Of a DNA stretch of 64,000 nucleotides, positions 34,471 to 47,127 are shown in pieces; within the stretch, counting starts at the first letter, position 1, and each line of letters begins with the position of its first letter. Position numbers and translations under genes: made by a program. The notes beneath the pieces are model-generated. The model did no database searches. It saw nothing but the letters and a program-made list of their open reading frames with translations, and was not told the DNA's origin. Origin of the DNA: Aselliscus stoliczkanus (taxonomy: Eukaryota; Chordata; Mammalia; Chiroptera; Hipposideridae); NCBI GenBank assembly GCA_033961575.1, contig CM066732.1, positions 66,688,687 through 66,752,686 of the forward strand. Reading direction: 5' to 3'.

Positions 34471-35399
34471 AGCGACAGAGATACAAAGGCAGTGTATCAA
34501 CAAGAATGTTGTCATTCTCTACTAGCAAGTCAAGAAACCTACAGACAATGGAATTCATTTTAGAGTCACCTTAGGAATTTGAGCCGAGCTGCAGTAGCAC
34601 TGAACCAAAGTGAACGGCAAGAGCTTTGACATTAGCAAAGGGGTTTTGTTGAACATTTTCAACTCAGATTTCCCATGATCCCAACATTCAGTTGTTCTCC
34701 CAGGGAAGGCAGAGTAAATGTTGTCATGGAGCCCAAGAGGAGAGTGACAAACAAGATTATAAGAATGCAAGATCTTGCAGCAGGAATCTGAAAAAAGAAA
34801 AACACAGTCAGGTTGCCCAGCCTCTTGCCCAACAGAAATGGAAGGACATCTCAGGCTCTGCTCACAGGGATCCCTCTCTACCTCCCAGGGCTGCCAGCCG
34901 ATGATGATTGACAGGTTCCTAATACCCAGTAATTGACACTTAACATTCTAAAACTCAAAAGTATGAACCTTGTATATCTTATGTCTTTTGTATCCATATT
35001 AAAAAATTACATAACTGCCCAATGGTCAATATTATGGCATGTTTTGATGGGAGGAGGGGGGAAGGGCAATAAATCATTTTGAGTAGGATTGGTTTCAATT
35101 TGGTCTTTGTCCAATTGAACACCAGTCTTTTAATGAGAACAATTCATGTTATGATATCGGTATATCTCACTGTGATCTTGTTTTAATGGGACAATTGCAC
35201 TGTGAGATTGATGTTGCCTTTGAATTATCAATTCTTAGTATTCTGCATTGGGGTTACCTAACTGAACCATAAGTCAGAATGCTGCATAGTCAAGCTGAAT
35301 GAGGCAGTTGGTCAACAATACAGTGCAGACAAAAAAAAAAAAAAAAGCCCTAGTTCGTCTTTTAGTTGCTCCTCTTTCTTTTACTCTCTGGATTCTCAT
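34471..35399. other. Unexplained segment ending in an A-run
   Basis: Holds an A-run at 35331-35346 preceding the RCC2 pseudogene. Overlapping open frames on both strands (34555-34770 minus, 34692-34904 plus) have no recognisable domain. It may be the 3' end of another retrocopy, unproven. Confidence 0.35.
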
Positions 35400-37108
35400 C
35401 GAGCTCAGGCCACCGCACAGTCCATGCTAGGCCCAGGAAGTGCGGAGGCTCAAGCGCGACACTAGCAGCGGCGATCAGTATGACGTGGAGCTTGATGGGG
35501 TCCTCAGCATGGACAAGCGCATGGCGCGGCCTGCAGCAACCAAGCCAGCAGCATGGCGCTGGTCATCACAGAGAAGGAGCACAGCAAGATGCACGCTCAA
35601 CTTGAAAGGTCTAAGGGCAAAGGGCAGCTTTTGATTTGGGGGGCGTTCACCAACTAGGACCTGCTTGGTCAGAAAGAAGTGACTAAACAACAGGCTGCCT
35701 ACCATAACCTTGGTCAGAATTTGTGTCGCTCCCACAGATCCGGTGCCTGTCAGGGGCCCGGGTGCCAACAGTGGTTTCGGGGTCATGCGCTGTGCACAGC
35801 CTCCTCATCCTCATGGAAGGGGTCACAATAAGAAGGGGCAGCCAGAAGATGGCAACACCAAGAGAACTGAAGCTTTCAGACTCATTGAGGGTCTCAGCCA
35901 CTAAGTGATTATGTCAGCAGCCTGTGGGGGAAACCACACCTTGGCCTTGACAGAAACGGGCTCGGTGTTTGCATTTGGAGAGAACAAGATGGAGCAGCTG
36001 TGCCTCAGCCACCAGACAGCTGCGTTCTCCAGCCCCTCGAAGGTAATGTACCACCATCAGCTAATTACCAAAAGGGGCTGAATTCAGTGTGATAATAGAC
36101 TGCAAAGGAAACCTCTCTTCCTTTGGGTGCCCTAAACATGGTCAACTGGGACACAACTCAGATGGGACACAACTCAGATCACCCAGCACAGCAGACAGAG
36201 TATGATCGTGAGCTGGTGCCCGGGAGGGTGGCCATCTTCATCTGGAAAGCGACAGACGGGCAGATTTTGCCAGTCTCAAACGTGGTTGTACCAGATGTGG
36301 CCTGCAGCACTAACCATGCACTGGTCCTGGACTCCCAGAGGCGCGTCTTCTTCTGGAGCTTCCAAGGCTATGGCCGGCTAGGCCATGCCAAGCAGGAAGA
36401 CAAGATGGTACCTCAGCTGGAGAAGCTGTGTGACATCCCCATAGCTACACAGGCTCTACCTGATCCTTTGCTGTCAGTGACGGGGTGGTCTGTTTTTCTG
36501 CAGAGCCACCATCACGTCCTGTGAATGTACTCTGTACCCAAAAGATGGGCAGAACCTGAGTTGCTGGAGAATGCGGAGCCTGGCTTGTGGGAAGAACAGC
36601 ATCATCATGGCTGCAGACCACACCAGCTGGAGCCCATCACCCATCTTCCACCTTCAGGGAACTGGGCTATAGGGATCTCAAGCCCAGGTCTTTCACCACA
36701 GCTCAGGAGGGGAAGACACCTGATGGCATCTTCACAGAACAGGTGGCCATGGGCTACCTGCACTCCTTGGTGATAGCAAGAGATGAAAGTGAGACCTAGA
36801 AAAGATCAATAAACTGCCAGAGGATAACCCCCACACTCTCTGATTGTCCCGGAGTCTCCAAATCCACACCTCTCACGGCAGCTGTCATTTCCATGTGCAC
36901 TGGGTTTGGAAGTCAAAATGAGGAACTTAATCAAAAGTTGACCAAAGGTGCATTTTTGTTAGACTTCCTGAAGTTCCATTTTATGTGATTCAACATCGAC
37001 TACCTTTTTTGTATGCTCTCCAAAGTGTTTATTTCTCTCTTAATGTTTGAATAAAATATTTGCTCATAGTTGACTTAACCATTCCTAAAATAAAATAAAA
37101 ATAAAAAC
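35400..37108 (+). pseudogene. RCC2P: RCC2 processed pseudogene
   Basis: Intronless, multi-frame copy of the mRNA for RCC2 (TD-60), the chromosomal passenger/RCC1-repeat protein. Recognisable blocks in order: an N-terminal ELDG / RPAAT segment (about 35480-35550), KGQLL and KEVTKQQAAYHNLGQN (about 35615-35725), RLIEGLS (about 35878-35897), ALTETGSVFAFGENKM (about 35944-35993), ELVPGRVAIF (about 36208-36240), LPVSNVVVPDVAC (about 36267-36305), and near the end GIFTEQVAMGYLHSLVIARDE (about 36728-36790). The homologous stop is at 36841-36843. A 3'UTR with AATAAA (37050-37055) and an A-rich end (to 37108) follow. Many frameshifts and stops, plus a 16-bp duplication at 36148-36179, show it is dead. 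Confidence 0.92.
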
Positions 37109-40100
37109 GTTACTGCACTCGGCCATAATTCATAAATGTGATAGGCATTTCACAGTCGTATAGTCTCATTGCAGAGAATGTAATGAAAAAGAAAATGTCA
37201 CATGATTAATCATTTCTCCTGACAAAATGTTTAATAGGAAACGGAGAATGTTGTATTACCAATGTAAATTAGTCATTATGGTCTAACACTGTATTTCCAT
37301 GGGGATCTCACATTGCTATGTTTAAGGCAGCCCAAATCTTCCTTCTTGATAGGTAATGGAATGGTTTTGAGATAGCCCCAAGAATGTGACAAAGCTCAAG
37401 GAACAGCAAAAAGATCTAGAAGAATGACTAGTGTAACAAAGGACTTGCTCTTGATAATATGTTTTTTGCAAACAAAAAGCTATTCATTAACCGAAGCACA
37501 AATGCAAAAACTAACTTTCGAATATCAAGGACAGAGAACACAATATTTTTTCCTTTAAAATACACAATTCTTAGGATTATACCAAGAAAAACAAAATAAA
37601 ATTTGAAGCAATGTGAATTAAAAAAAAAAAAAGGTTCATTATGAAATGAAATGGCCCCATTACAGGGTATGCTCTAAATTCAATAAGCAGCAGATAGTTC
37701 TCACTATAAGAAATTTCCTTTTGAAAGAAAGAGATCAGAAAGCTTTGTCAGTTTCAGATCCCAAAGCTAACATATCTAGTTTGAATCTAACTGGAAGCAG
37801 GATGATGGAAAATGAGCAATTATAAAAATCAATAAAATAGCAGAAAAGATCAAAAATCACAAAGAGATATTGAGTTGTATTTAGGGCAAAAACAAAATTG
37901 ATTAGAAAATAAAATGCTAAAAATATATTCCTAAATTTAGTCCTCTAAATTACTTGGGAATTTTGAAACTAAAAATAACATAAAACAGTTCAGTTCCTTT
38001 AATAGAGGCCCCTAATATTGGAGGCTTTAAACTAGTCTGATGGCAGTCTGTTCAAAAATGCCTGTCAAAACCAGAAAGAGTAAAATGTAATTAATTTGGC
38101 TTTCTTCCACTCCACAAATCCAAGAGTGAACATGTGCCTAAGAACCACAAGGACAAAAGACAACTGCTATTCCCAATGAGAGTCATCTTTCACTGGAAGG
38201 AAAATCTTCAATGGCAGAGAATGGAGCAGACCTGGCACACAGGTTAGTGGTAATGAGCAGCAATGGGAGAAACAGCTATAAAGATTACTCTCAGAACATT
38301 CCATTTGTTTTGACTCCTAAACCAATCACTTGATTATAAAAAGAAATAATGATAATCTACATGTCTGGGGCTGAAAAGTAAAAATATTATAGACGATGTA
38401 AATCAATATCTTCAAAGAAGAAAATCATTGAAAAATTTTTAATGACATAAAAGTTAACATGTTTTGGATCAATTAAATACTAGAAATACTAAAACCATAG
38501 AAACAAAATACCATAAGCTACAGGAGAGGAAGAGAACAGAGAGTTCCCAGCCAGGGATTTGTGGCAGCTGAGAGCTGTGTGCTGTGATGTGCGGCAGGGC
38601 TGTGGGATTAGACACAGCTCCTGGAGGGCTGCTGTAAATTATAAACCAGCATATGTGCGAGGGGAAGAAGCAGCCCATTAGTAAATCTTTCAAATATAGA
38701 TGGGCTCCCAAGAGGTTAGTTTGTGCATTATTCACAGAAATAACTTTGACTGCACAAAGGTTTGTGGAGCATTTCAATTGCCCTGAGATAATTAAGAATT
38801 TGTTCAGTGAACAAAAATGGAAACCTTAAAATCATAGTAGCTGAACAAATTATTCCAAAATGACATCATTTATTTGATAGTAAAATGAGTTTGGACAAAA
38901 ATTAACAGTAGATTCTAATGTAGTCACTTAAACTGAAGGAATACATACAACACACAAAAAAAAGGGCCACTGAGTTGTTACGTTCGCCCTTCAAAGCAGG
39001 GTATGGAGCCTCCATTAATAATTATAGCTCAACATGTACCATATCTGACTGAAATTCAATGCATTCGTTGGCCTGTAACTTAGAAAACTTCTCATAATGG
39101 ATTCTCTATAATCATAGCATTGGTACACAGCATTAATACAATCTGCTAAAATGTTCAATATGGCAGTTGCACTTGGGTTAGAAGCAGCATACAATTTTCA
39201 TTTCTGTTGTGACTGAGTGGCTAACTCTGGCAAAAAATCTTCTAGTTAAATGTGGCTTTGAATAATAAACTCACTGTCCTTTAAAAGAAGAGTGCTGGGT
39301 GCATAAAATGAAGAATAGCTTTCACTTATGCCTAGTTCCGTTAATGCATCTTAACTGCATTATCCCTGTGATCCCTGTGCTTGTGAGGGAAATATTCTTG
39401 ATGCGGCTTAGAGAGAAGCTACTTTCATCACATATTTAAAGGAGACACATCAAACTCACACAAGCAGAGTACTCTATTTTGCAAAAGAACAGCTATAAAT
39501 ACAGATGTCAAGAAAAAAAGGAATTTTTTTTGCGGGGCAAGCATGCAACTGAAAATTAAATGGGATGAGAAAAGTTAGAGAGCAAAAGGTCAGGAGTGTT
39601 TTCACATTCTAACCACTTTCTTACTTTTTCCCTAATCTCTTTATCACTTTTTAATTTTTCTTCTAGGAGAAAAAAATTTGCTAACAAATATACTAACACT
39701 ATCCCTGACCAAGCCATCCTGATCATGCTACTAATTATATTAGCAGGTCACTCTTCCTTTCTCACAGTTTTTATTCCTAACTAGGTTACATTTCAGGCCC
39801 CAAAGATGACAGTGGGGAAAATTCCTGGAGTCAGAGAGTTCAGATCATCATTCTTCCTCTGACTTCTTTTAGAGCTAAGAGTGAATTACTTAATCACTCA
39901 CAGTACCAACATAAGAATTGAGAATAGCGCTGAAATTTGATATCTAAGCCTAAAACCATATGTGTTGCTCATTCTTTGATTCTAATAATAAATCATCCAT
40001 GATATTGATTTTTAAAAGTGCAATTTGATTACACTCCAAAAATTTCCAAAAGTCACTTGTCAACTTAAATTGAAGGCTAAGGGTCATGTTGTTAGCATCT

Positions 40101-41404
40101 GAGGTCATGAGCCTAGCAGATCTCTATTCTTATTACTACAAAATACATTTGCATAACCAGCCCTGACCTCTCACCTATATTCAAGTCCCATATTTCCAAT
40201 TGCCAATTGGACATCACCACTCACTGTTCTGTCTCCTCCAAATCTAGATTCCCTTTCCAAACATATTACCTTCCCTTTTTGACTGACGCTACTTCTAAAT
40301 TAAATAATATACGAAAGTGAGTAAAACAGTTCCTGGCATATTAGCTTGTGCTTCTTAAGGGTTAGCTTCTTTTCTCAAATTCTATATTTCTATAAATATT
40401 CCACAACTCTGTTAGTCCCCATGCTTAATATCTCAGATCTTAAACCACTCTCTCTGCTCTATTCTCCTTATTAAGTCATTATCGAGCCATTTCCTGACTC
40501 CAGGTCTCTTCAAATCTATATTAGCCTATTAACATTCTGTAATTTACTTCTATCTAAATTCACTTACTTCCATCCTAGTCCCTACCACCTGCAACTTGAC
40601 ATTTCTCAGTTCTTAGATTAATCTTAGTAAAGGCCTACATTTAGCATATTGGTCCTCTTCGCAAAAGCAGGCGCGTATCACATAGAAGTCTGAATGTGCC
40701 TGTAGGAGACAGACTATGTCAGTGAAGAGGTACTTGGATTTCTATGTGGGAATTTCTTCCTGGCATTTCTTGGGAAACCTATGTTTTGCCAAATCCCAAT
40801 AACAATCAGTCAAGAAATCAGAAAGATAGAAAGGTATTATAATTCTCCCGCAAAAAAATTAAAGTTTAACAATTAATAGAGGTATTACTGATGAGAGGTA
40901 CTACTGATGTCAAGTTGAAAGTAAGACAGAAAACACTGCCACAGAGGGTGGAAGATTAAAGTCTACAATTCCACGAATGGGGGCAGGAGCAAGTAGGAGA
41001 GAAGGGTTCTTAATCTGTTCAGTCAGTCAGTCTTATAGCTGTTGCCTTGTTGTAAGTGTGTATTCATGGCCCTATCCATGATAATGGTCTTTTTCAAATA
41101 AAATAAATATTAATAGGCTTCCATTCATTGTATACTGTAAACAAACCCTATGAGTGAAATTCTAAGAAATAACAAGTAATGAAAGGAAAATAAGTACTTA
41201 CATTGGCAATTTTGACAAATGATTCTGTGTAGTGCTGTTAATATCACTCAGAAATCCAAATGTTACACTATTTTGAACACTACTGAATAATGTTGGATGG
41301 TGTTTTAAAGTGTTTGAATATTTACTATAGGCTATTCCTCTTGTAAATAGCCCTACATTAATATTTCATATTTACTGCACAACTTTTAAAGAAATTTATA
41401 ACAT
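37109..41404. other. Mostly unique DNA, no gene seen
   Basis: AT-rich with few repeats. 38530-38800 is less AT-rich and reads like non-decayed, possibly conserved non-coding DNA. No exon, splice context or RNA gene could be supported. Confidence 0.4.
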
Positions 41405-41419
41405 AAAAAGTATGAAGTA

Positions 41420-41527
41420 GGACCAGCCGAGTGGCGCGGTGGTTAAACGCTGGCTTGGGAAGCCATAGACCCCGGTTCGGGTCCCACATATGAGGGCCAG
41501 TGACACTGCCCTCAAAAAATAAAAATA
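41420..41527 (+). mobile_element. Short tRNA-headed SINE
   Basis: Complete short SINE with TSD aaaaagtatgaagta at 41405-41419 and about 41528-41542. Confidence 0.93.
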
Positions 41528-41542
41528 AAAAAGTATGAAGTA

Positions 41543-42675
41543 TTTTAAGAATAACTTTGAAATTCCTGGGAATTCCAATTTCTAATTCCTGAATCCCAAA
41601 GATTGATATTTATTAATATTTAAGACACTAAGAAATACACAAACGCAATTCTAGTAAGTTCAAAGGAAGAGAAAATAGCACCATTAGAAAAGACCAAGAA
41701 AATGGCATTAAAGCTTGGTTACAAACATTAAAGTGTAAACAGGTCTATAAATACAAGAGAATGAGTTCAATGCAGAAAGAAGAGCACACACAATACCATG
41801 GCAGTGCAAAGCCACTAGCTTATTTGGAAAATAGTGAGTCGTCTGATTTGGTTACTGTTTGGAGCACAAAAAGAGACTAAGGTAGACAAAACCAGATAAA
41901 AATGTTGAGGCTACATGTACATTTTGACGGGTATCAAATGCTTAAAAGACAACTGTACCTATTTGAAATTGGCTCAACAAATAGTTGTTGAATGTTTCCT
42001 ATTTTTTCCATAAAGTCTCTGCCAGTGATTTTCACACCTCCTTCTTTGAACTTCTATAGAATTTAACATTTTTACCAGACAATTGAACAGCTGTGTGAGC
42101 CTGTGAGAATCTCAGGGACAGGTTTTAGTCTCCTTGATGGTATTGCCACTTGAGACCAAGAACCGTCTGTCATGTCAAATAGCTTCTTTCCGGTGGGGTT
42201 CCTGGGGGAGCCCTATGCACTAAGAAAAACAGCAGAATGGAAATCAAAATACCATTGTATTTACAGCTGAGCGAGTAGCAGAAAGCCCTCATGCTTAATT
42301 GATCCTAACCTATGTCATGGGTCCTAGAGGCAAGTTCAAGATCATCTGAAAAGAAAGAACATGAGTGAGCAAGAAATTCAGAAGAGATCCTAGAAAAAAA
42401 TAAGAAGAAAAATAAAGGAAGATAGTTGGATTTACCCCCAAGGGCCCTGCCTACATCCATTTAGTATTGTGACAAAAAAAACACACAAGAGAACACATAG
42501 AATATTGTGATGCCCTCAAAGGTATAAAATTCTGTTCACCAGCAAACCTTGGTCCAGTGATGATTCTGGGCTCTGACCAATTTTGACTCTACTAAGCCAA
42601 GGAGCATCTATTAGAAGAGGGCAGACAGTGGGTGTATCAATTAGCTCATACCTTAAAATAGGATTTCTTCGCAGC
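41543..42675. other. Unique-looking DNA
   Basis: No gene or confident repeat identified. Confidence 0.4.
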
Positions 42676-42862
42676 AACACTATTGACAGTTTAAGGCCAG
42701 ACAATTCTTTGTACTGGGGAGCTATCCTGTACATTTTAGGATGTTTATCAATATCTCTGGCTTCCACCCACTAGATGCCAGTAGCATCCCTCAAATTATG
42801 ACAACCAGGTATGTTTCCAGACCACCAAATGTCCCTGGAGGGGCAGAATCACACGTGGTTCA
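42676..42862 (-). mobile_element. MER20-like hAT element
   Basis: On the minus strand it follows the MER20 order: an antisense-of-plus 'caaatgtccctggaggggcagaa', 'ctagatgccagtagcatccc', 'ctatcctgtacattttaggatg'. MER20 copies are ancient nonautonomous hAT elements of placental mammals, and some act as enhancers. Confidence 0.75.
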
Positions 42863-43330
42863 GAGCCATTACCTTCAAGCAGCCACCATTTATTTCCACT
42901 CACATGACTGCTGGTCACATGTTGAGAAGACAGCTGAATCTGCTTCAACCAGCAGATTCCACTGGGTTTGTCTGTTCTGTGTAGGTTGGGCTCAGATCTG
43001 CATTAAGTATGTTCATTCCAGTGCCCATGCTGAAAGGACAGCAGCTGTCTAAGGGAAACTCTTCACATGACAATGGCAAAGACACAAGAGGGAAAAGCCA
43101 AACCATGCAAGTTCATGTCAAGTCTTTTGCTTTTTTCATGCCTGCTAATCTCCCACTCACCAAAGCAAAGCATGAGATAAGGCTCAAAGTTGGAGATAGA
43201 GAAGTACACTTGGCCAAACTTGGAAGAACTTCCACCTACGTAACAAAGGACATGGGTAGAGAAAGAGGTGAAGAATTAGTGGTGGTAATTCACTCTACCA
43301 TATTGGACCTACTATGAAGAGAAGTCTCTT
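42863..43330. mobile_element. Possible old repeat, family unsure
   Basis: Phrases such as 'tttccactcacatgactgctgg', 'tgcccatgctgaaagg' and 'aaagcaaagcatgag' resemble a known dispersed mammalian repeat that I cannot name. Frames through it show no domain. Confidence 0.35.
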
Positions 43331-45853
43331 TTCCACAGAGGCCATGCCTTATAATATCAAAGAAAGACAAAGAACTGCAGGGCCACAAACAGAGAAGTTA
43401 CCTAAGCATTTGTACCAATTCATTAGTAGGATCAAACTACCTTCAGAATCTAATTGATAAAGACTCTGAGTAAAGACTGAGATTCTTCTGCAAAGAATAG
43501 TAAGAGTTCTAATGCAATCAAAATCTTGGCTCAGATCACTATGGCACCTAGGAGACTTGAAACAACAGAGTAAAAAGGGAGTTCATACAAAACAAAAACA
43601 AACAATTCTAATCTGCTTTAGAATTTTCTCCAAATTCTTACTGAGAAAAAGTTAGCAGGCTTTACATAAGAGCTCTCCATAGCATTTATAATCGACTGGA
43701 TATAATACCACTTAACTAGAGAGCAAACTGTACTTAATTCTCTTCCCATGCAGTGGATTTAGTTACTCTACATCCATTCTTCTGTGATTTTTAAGATGCC
43801 TAAAGAACTCATCCAGGTTTTATTCAAGATGGATAGCTAGATTAGTCAAACCACACATGACTATTTTAGTCAATTGCCTGGTGGTGATTCCAGTCTGGGT
43901 GTTGTACACATTTCAGCTATTCAACATCTCCCCCACAGGAACCTCTTGTTCCATACCCTAAAACTATCTGATCCCTCTTCTTATCTATGGAACAAAGAGG
44001 TGTCTGACCAAAAAGTACACAGTTGCCAAGATGTAGTCAGGCTTTCTGGCTTTCACTACAATAGTTATGGAGCACCTGTTATAAGCTGGGCACTCTGCTA
44101 GATGAAAAGTACACAAGTCCTACCCTGTAGACAGTAGGATCTAGAAAAGGATAGTGATAAGTACACAAATAAATTACAGGACTATGTAAAGAGGTCATCA
44201 ACAGAATGAAGCTTGTGTGCCATCTGGGTAAGAAATGATAAAGAAGAAGGAATGGCTAACTCATCATGCTAGAGGTATCAGGAACAATTTCCACAAGATG
44301 TAAATCCAGTATGATGTGGAACATATTTCTCTCATTAGAATCAAGATGACAATATCTCTATATATTTAAACATGCTTTTCTAGCTCTGAGTTTCCCATTT
44401 AGTTTGAGATATATTACAAAGGAAATATTAAAGTGTTACTGAGTTACTGAGTTGTCCTTAACCTTCAAAAAAAAAACAAAAAAATTTCAAGTATGTGCTG
44501 TAGCAAAAAACTATAATATCCAAGGATCTCCATCTTCTCACCATATTTTCCAAGTATTTTATATAACATATAGATTCTGGAGCAATTGTTACATATGATT
44601 AAACTGCATCCTATATTATTGATCTTTTTGACCTCCTGCTTCTTTTGCTAGGGTACTATAATTACTTTATAAAAGAACGAGTAAAGTAATAGATGACAAA
44701 AACATTCACTGAATTTCTCTCTCACCCAGGCTATCATCTTGAATCTCCGGGTCTCTCAACCTTTTTCTAAAGCTATTAATATTATCACTGTGTTGACCTT
44801 TGCTGCTGTTTGCCATTTTGAAATTTACAGATCAGCAAGCACCAGTAAATCTTGTCAGAATTAATGCAAATGTAAGACACAGTCATTATCAGCTCCTCAC
44901 GGTAAAGAATAGCTTGCTACAAAGTTATTACTGAGACACAATTTATTCTGATTGCCAGAAAGATGAGACACCCCAAACATAAGCAGTAAACTCCAATAAA
45001 TAAATTTCATCGGCATTGCCCACACAGAAGTTTGCTCACGCGGATGAATGCTGTCAGTGCAGTGAGTGTTGGAGTGATTGATGCACTCCTGAGTATCTTC
45101 CATTTCCCCCTGCTGGAAAATGAAAGTTAATTTGCTCTCATTCGTTCTCTTCACCACTCTAGACATTTTTAGGGGTTGAACTCAGCAAATGAAGACGGGT
45201 ATACCATGGTCCAGATGAGTCCTTTTTTTTCCCTCTGGGCATTGAATGTGCCTTTATATTTCAGCCCTGAATATTTCTTTCATAGGGCTCCCTAATATTA
45301 ATACATCAATGAATTCCAAGCCAGCAGGAAGCATTCTTTGCTCTGTTCAATGTGCTTATGTTTTTGATATATAAATAAGTGGTTGCATAAAATAGTTGAC
45401 AATGACAATATGTAGGCAGCAGAATTCCTGTTCATGATAATTTCATCTCCTCGTTGCATTTTTAAATCTCTATGAAGAATTCTTGTGATTATATTTATTG
45501 AACTAAGAATTTGAATGCATTAGTCTTCTTAGAGAAAGAATGTGAATAAATGAGAAACCCTGGAAAATAAATCTAAGGGAAAAAATATTTTTATGTTTCC
45601 AAAAATAACTAGCTAAAATATGAGCATTTATCAATCCTTCAGGAAAGGCAGAACATTTAAAAGAAACTGATTATAAATACATGAAAAGAAAAACCAAATT
45701 GGATATATGAGCAAAAGGAACTCTGAGCATAAAATGGACTTATGTTTTTAATTGGCTTCCAGTCTGAAGTGAAGACCTCAGACTTCAAAGAATATGAGAA
45801 GTCATAACCAAAAATGCCACAAAAGGATTTTATAATCCTCAAAGAAATTACAA
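43331..45853. other. Mostly unique DNA
   Basis: An old L2-like piece may lie at 44060-44170 ('ggagcacctgttataagctggg'). The 44897-45166 minus-strand frame (89 codons) is CpG-containing and undecayed in look but has no recognisable domain. No gene supported. Confidence 0.4.
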
Positions 45854-45958
45854 GGGCTAGCCTAGTGGTGCAGTGGTTAAGAGCTGGCTTGGGACACCAG
45901 CGGCCCCGGTTCGGGTCCCACATATGAGGGCCAGTGACACTGCACTCAAAAAAAGAAA
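45854..45958 (+). mobile_element. Short tRNA-headed SINE
   Basis: Short SINE flanked by the imperfect repeat gaaattacaa (45844-45853 and 45961-45970). Confidence 0.9.
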
Positions 45959-46099
45959 AATGAAATTACAAATGAGAAGTCTCTTAAAACATTATCTCTT
46001 CAAATCTGAATTTAATTTGAAAAAAAATAAAACAAAACAACAATATAAGGTCTAAATCCTATCATCAAAATGGTGCTTAAATAAGCAAAGTATTTAGTA

Positions 46100-47127
46100 C
46101 TTCAAATGTGCCAGCTGAGGAACAATACATCAAATACCATGAAAAACCAAAATAACATGGTGTCACAAAAAGAAAATGACAACTGTCCAGAAACCAAATT
46201 CAAAGTTATGGAAATGACTGATAGAAAATTCAAAACAACAGCCCTGAAGAAACTCAACAAGATACAAGAAAACTCAGAAGACCAATTCAATGAGCTCAGA
46301 AATAAAATTAATGAAGAGAAGCACAATACCAAAGAGATGAAAACTCTAAGAGAGAACCTAACTGAAACTCTGGAGCTGAGGGACTCAATGAAGGAGATTA
46401 AAAAATGCATTAAAAAGCACTGGAAATGAAGCAGACATTGGAAAACAGAATTAGTAAGCTCAAAAATACAAACCTAGAAATGATTCAGATGGGAGAGAGA
46501 GAAATAAGATATGTTTTAAAAAATAAAAGAACTCTATGAGAACTATCTGACTCCATAAGAAAGCCCAGCATAAGGATAATGGGTATCTCAGGAGGAGAAG
46601 ACAGGGAGAAGGAAAAAAGAGACCCACTTCAAAGAAATAATAGATAAGAACATTCCAAATGTAGGGAAGGAACTAGACATACAAGTACAAGAAGCTAACA
46701 GAAAATCTAATTGCTTCAACATGAAAAGACCTACTCCAAGACACATTGAATTAAAACTGTCAAAAGTCAATGATAAAGAAAGAATTCTTAAGACAGCCAG
46801 GGGTAAAAAGGGAGTAACCTACAAAGTAAACCCCATCATCATCCAGCTTCCATTGGATTTCTCAGCAAAATCTTTACACACCAGGAGAAAGTAGAATGAT
46901 ATATTCAAAATATTGAGAGATAAATCACCAGCCAAAACTGCTTCATCTAGCAAAGTTGTCCTTTAGGTATAAAGGGAAAATAATAGTTTCCCATGCAAAA
47001 AAAAAAAAAAAAAAAAAAAAAAAGCTGAGGGAATTTACCACTATGAGACCTGCATTTCAACAAATGTTTGAAGGACCTCTTCCACCTGAAACAAAAAGAT
47101 AAAAGTAAACAAAACTTTGATGATTTT
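46100..47127 (+). mobile_element. Older L1 (or half-L1) ORF1 region
   Basis: The 46106-46429 frame (107 codons) is a lysine/glutamate-rich coiled coil typical of the L1 ORF1p N-terminus. The rest of ORF1 follows in other frames, including a C-terminal part near 46780-47100 that has an expanded A-run at 46998-47023. It differs from the younger L1 ORF1 at 48204-48566. It is cut on the right by the younger L1 5' end. Confidence 0.75.

Noticed and set aside
35475..35786. 103-codon minus-strand frame
   Set aside because: Antisense of the RCC2 pseudogene; no independent domain.
44897..45166. 89-codon minus-strand frame as a gene
   Set aside because: No recognisable domain, signal peptide or splice context; kept only as a note.
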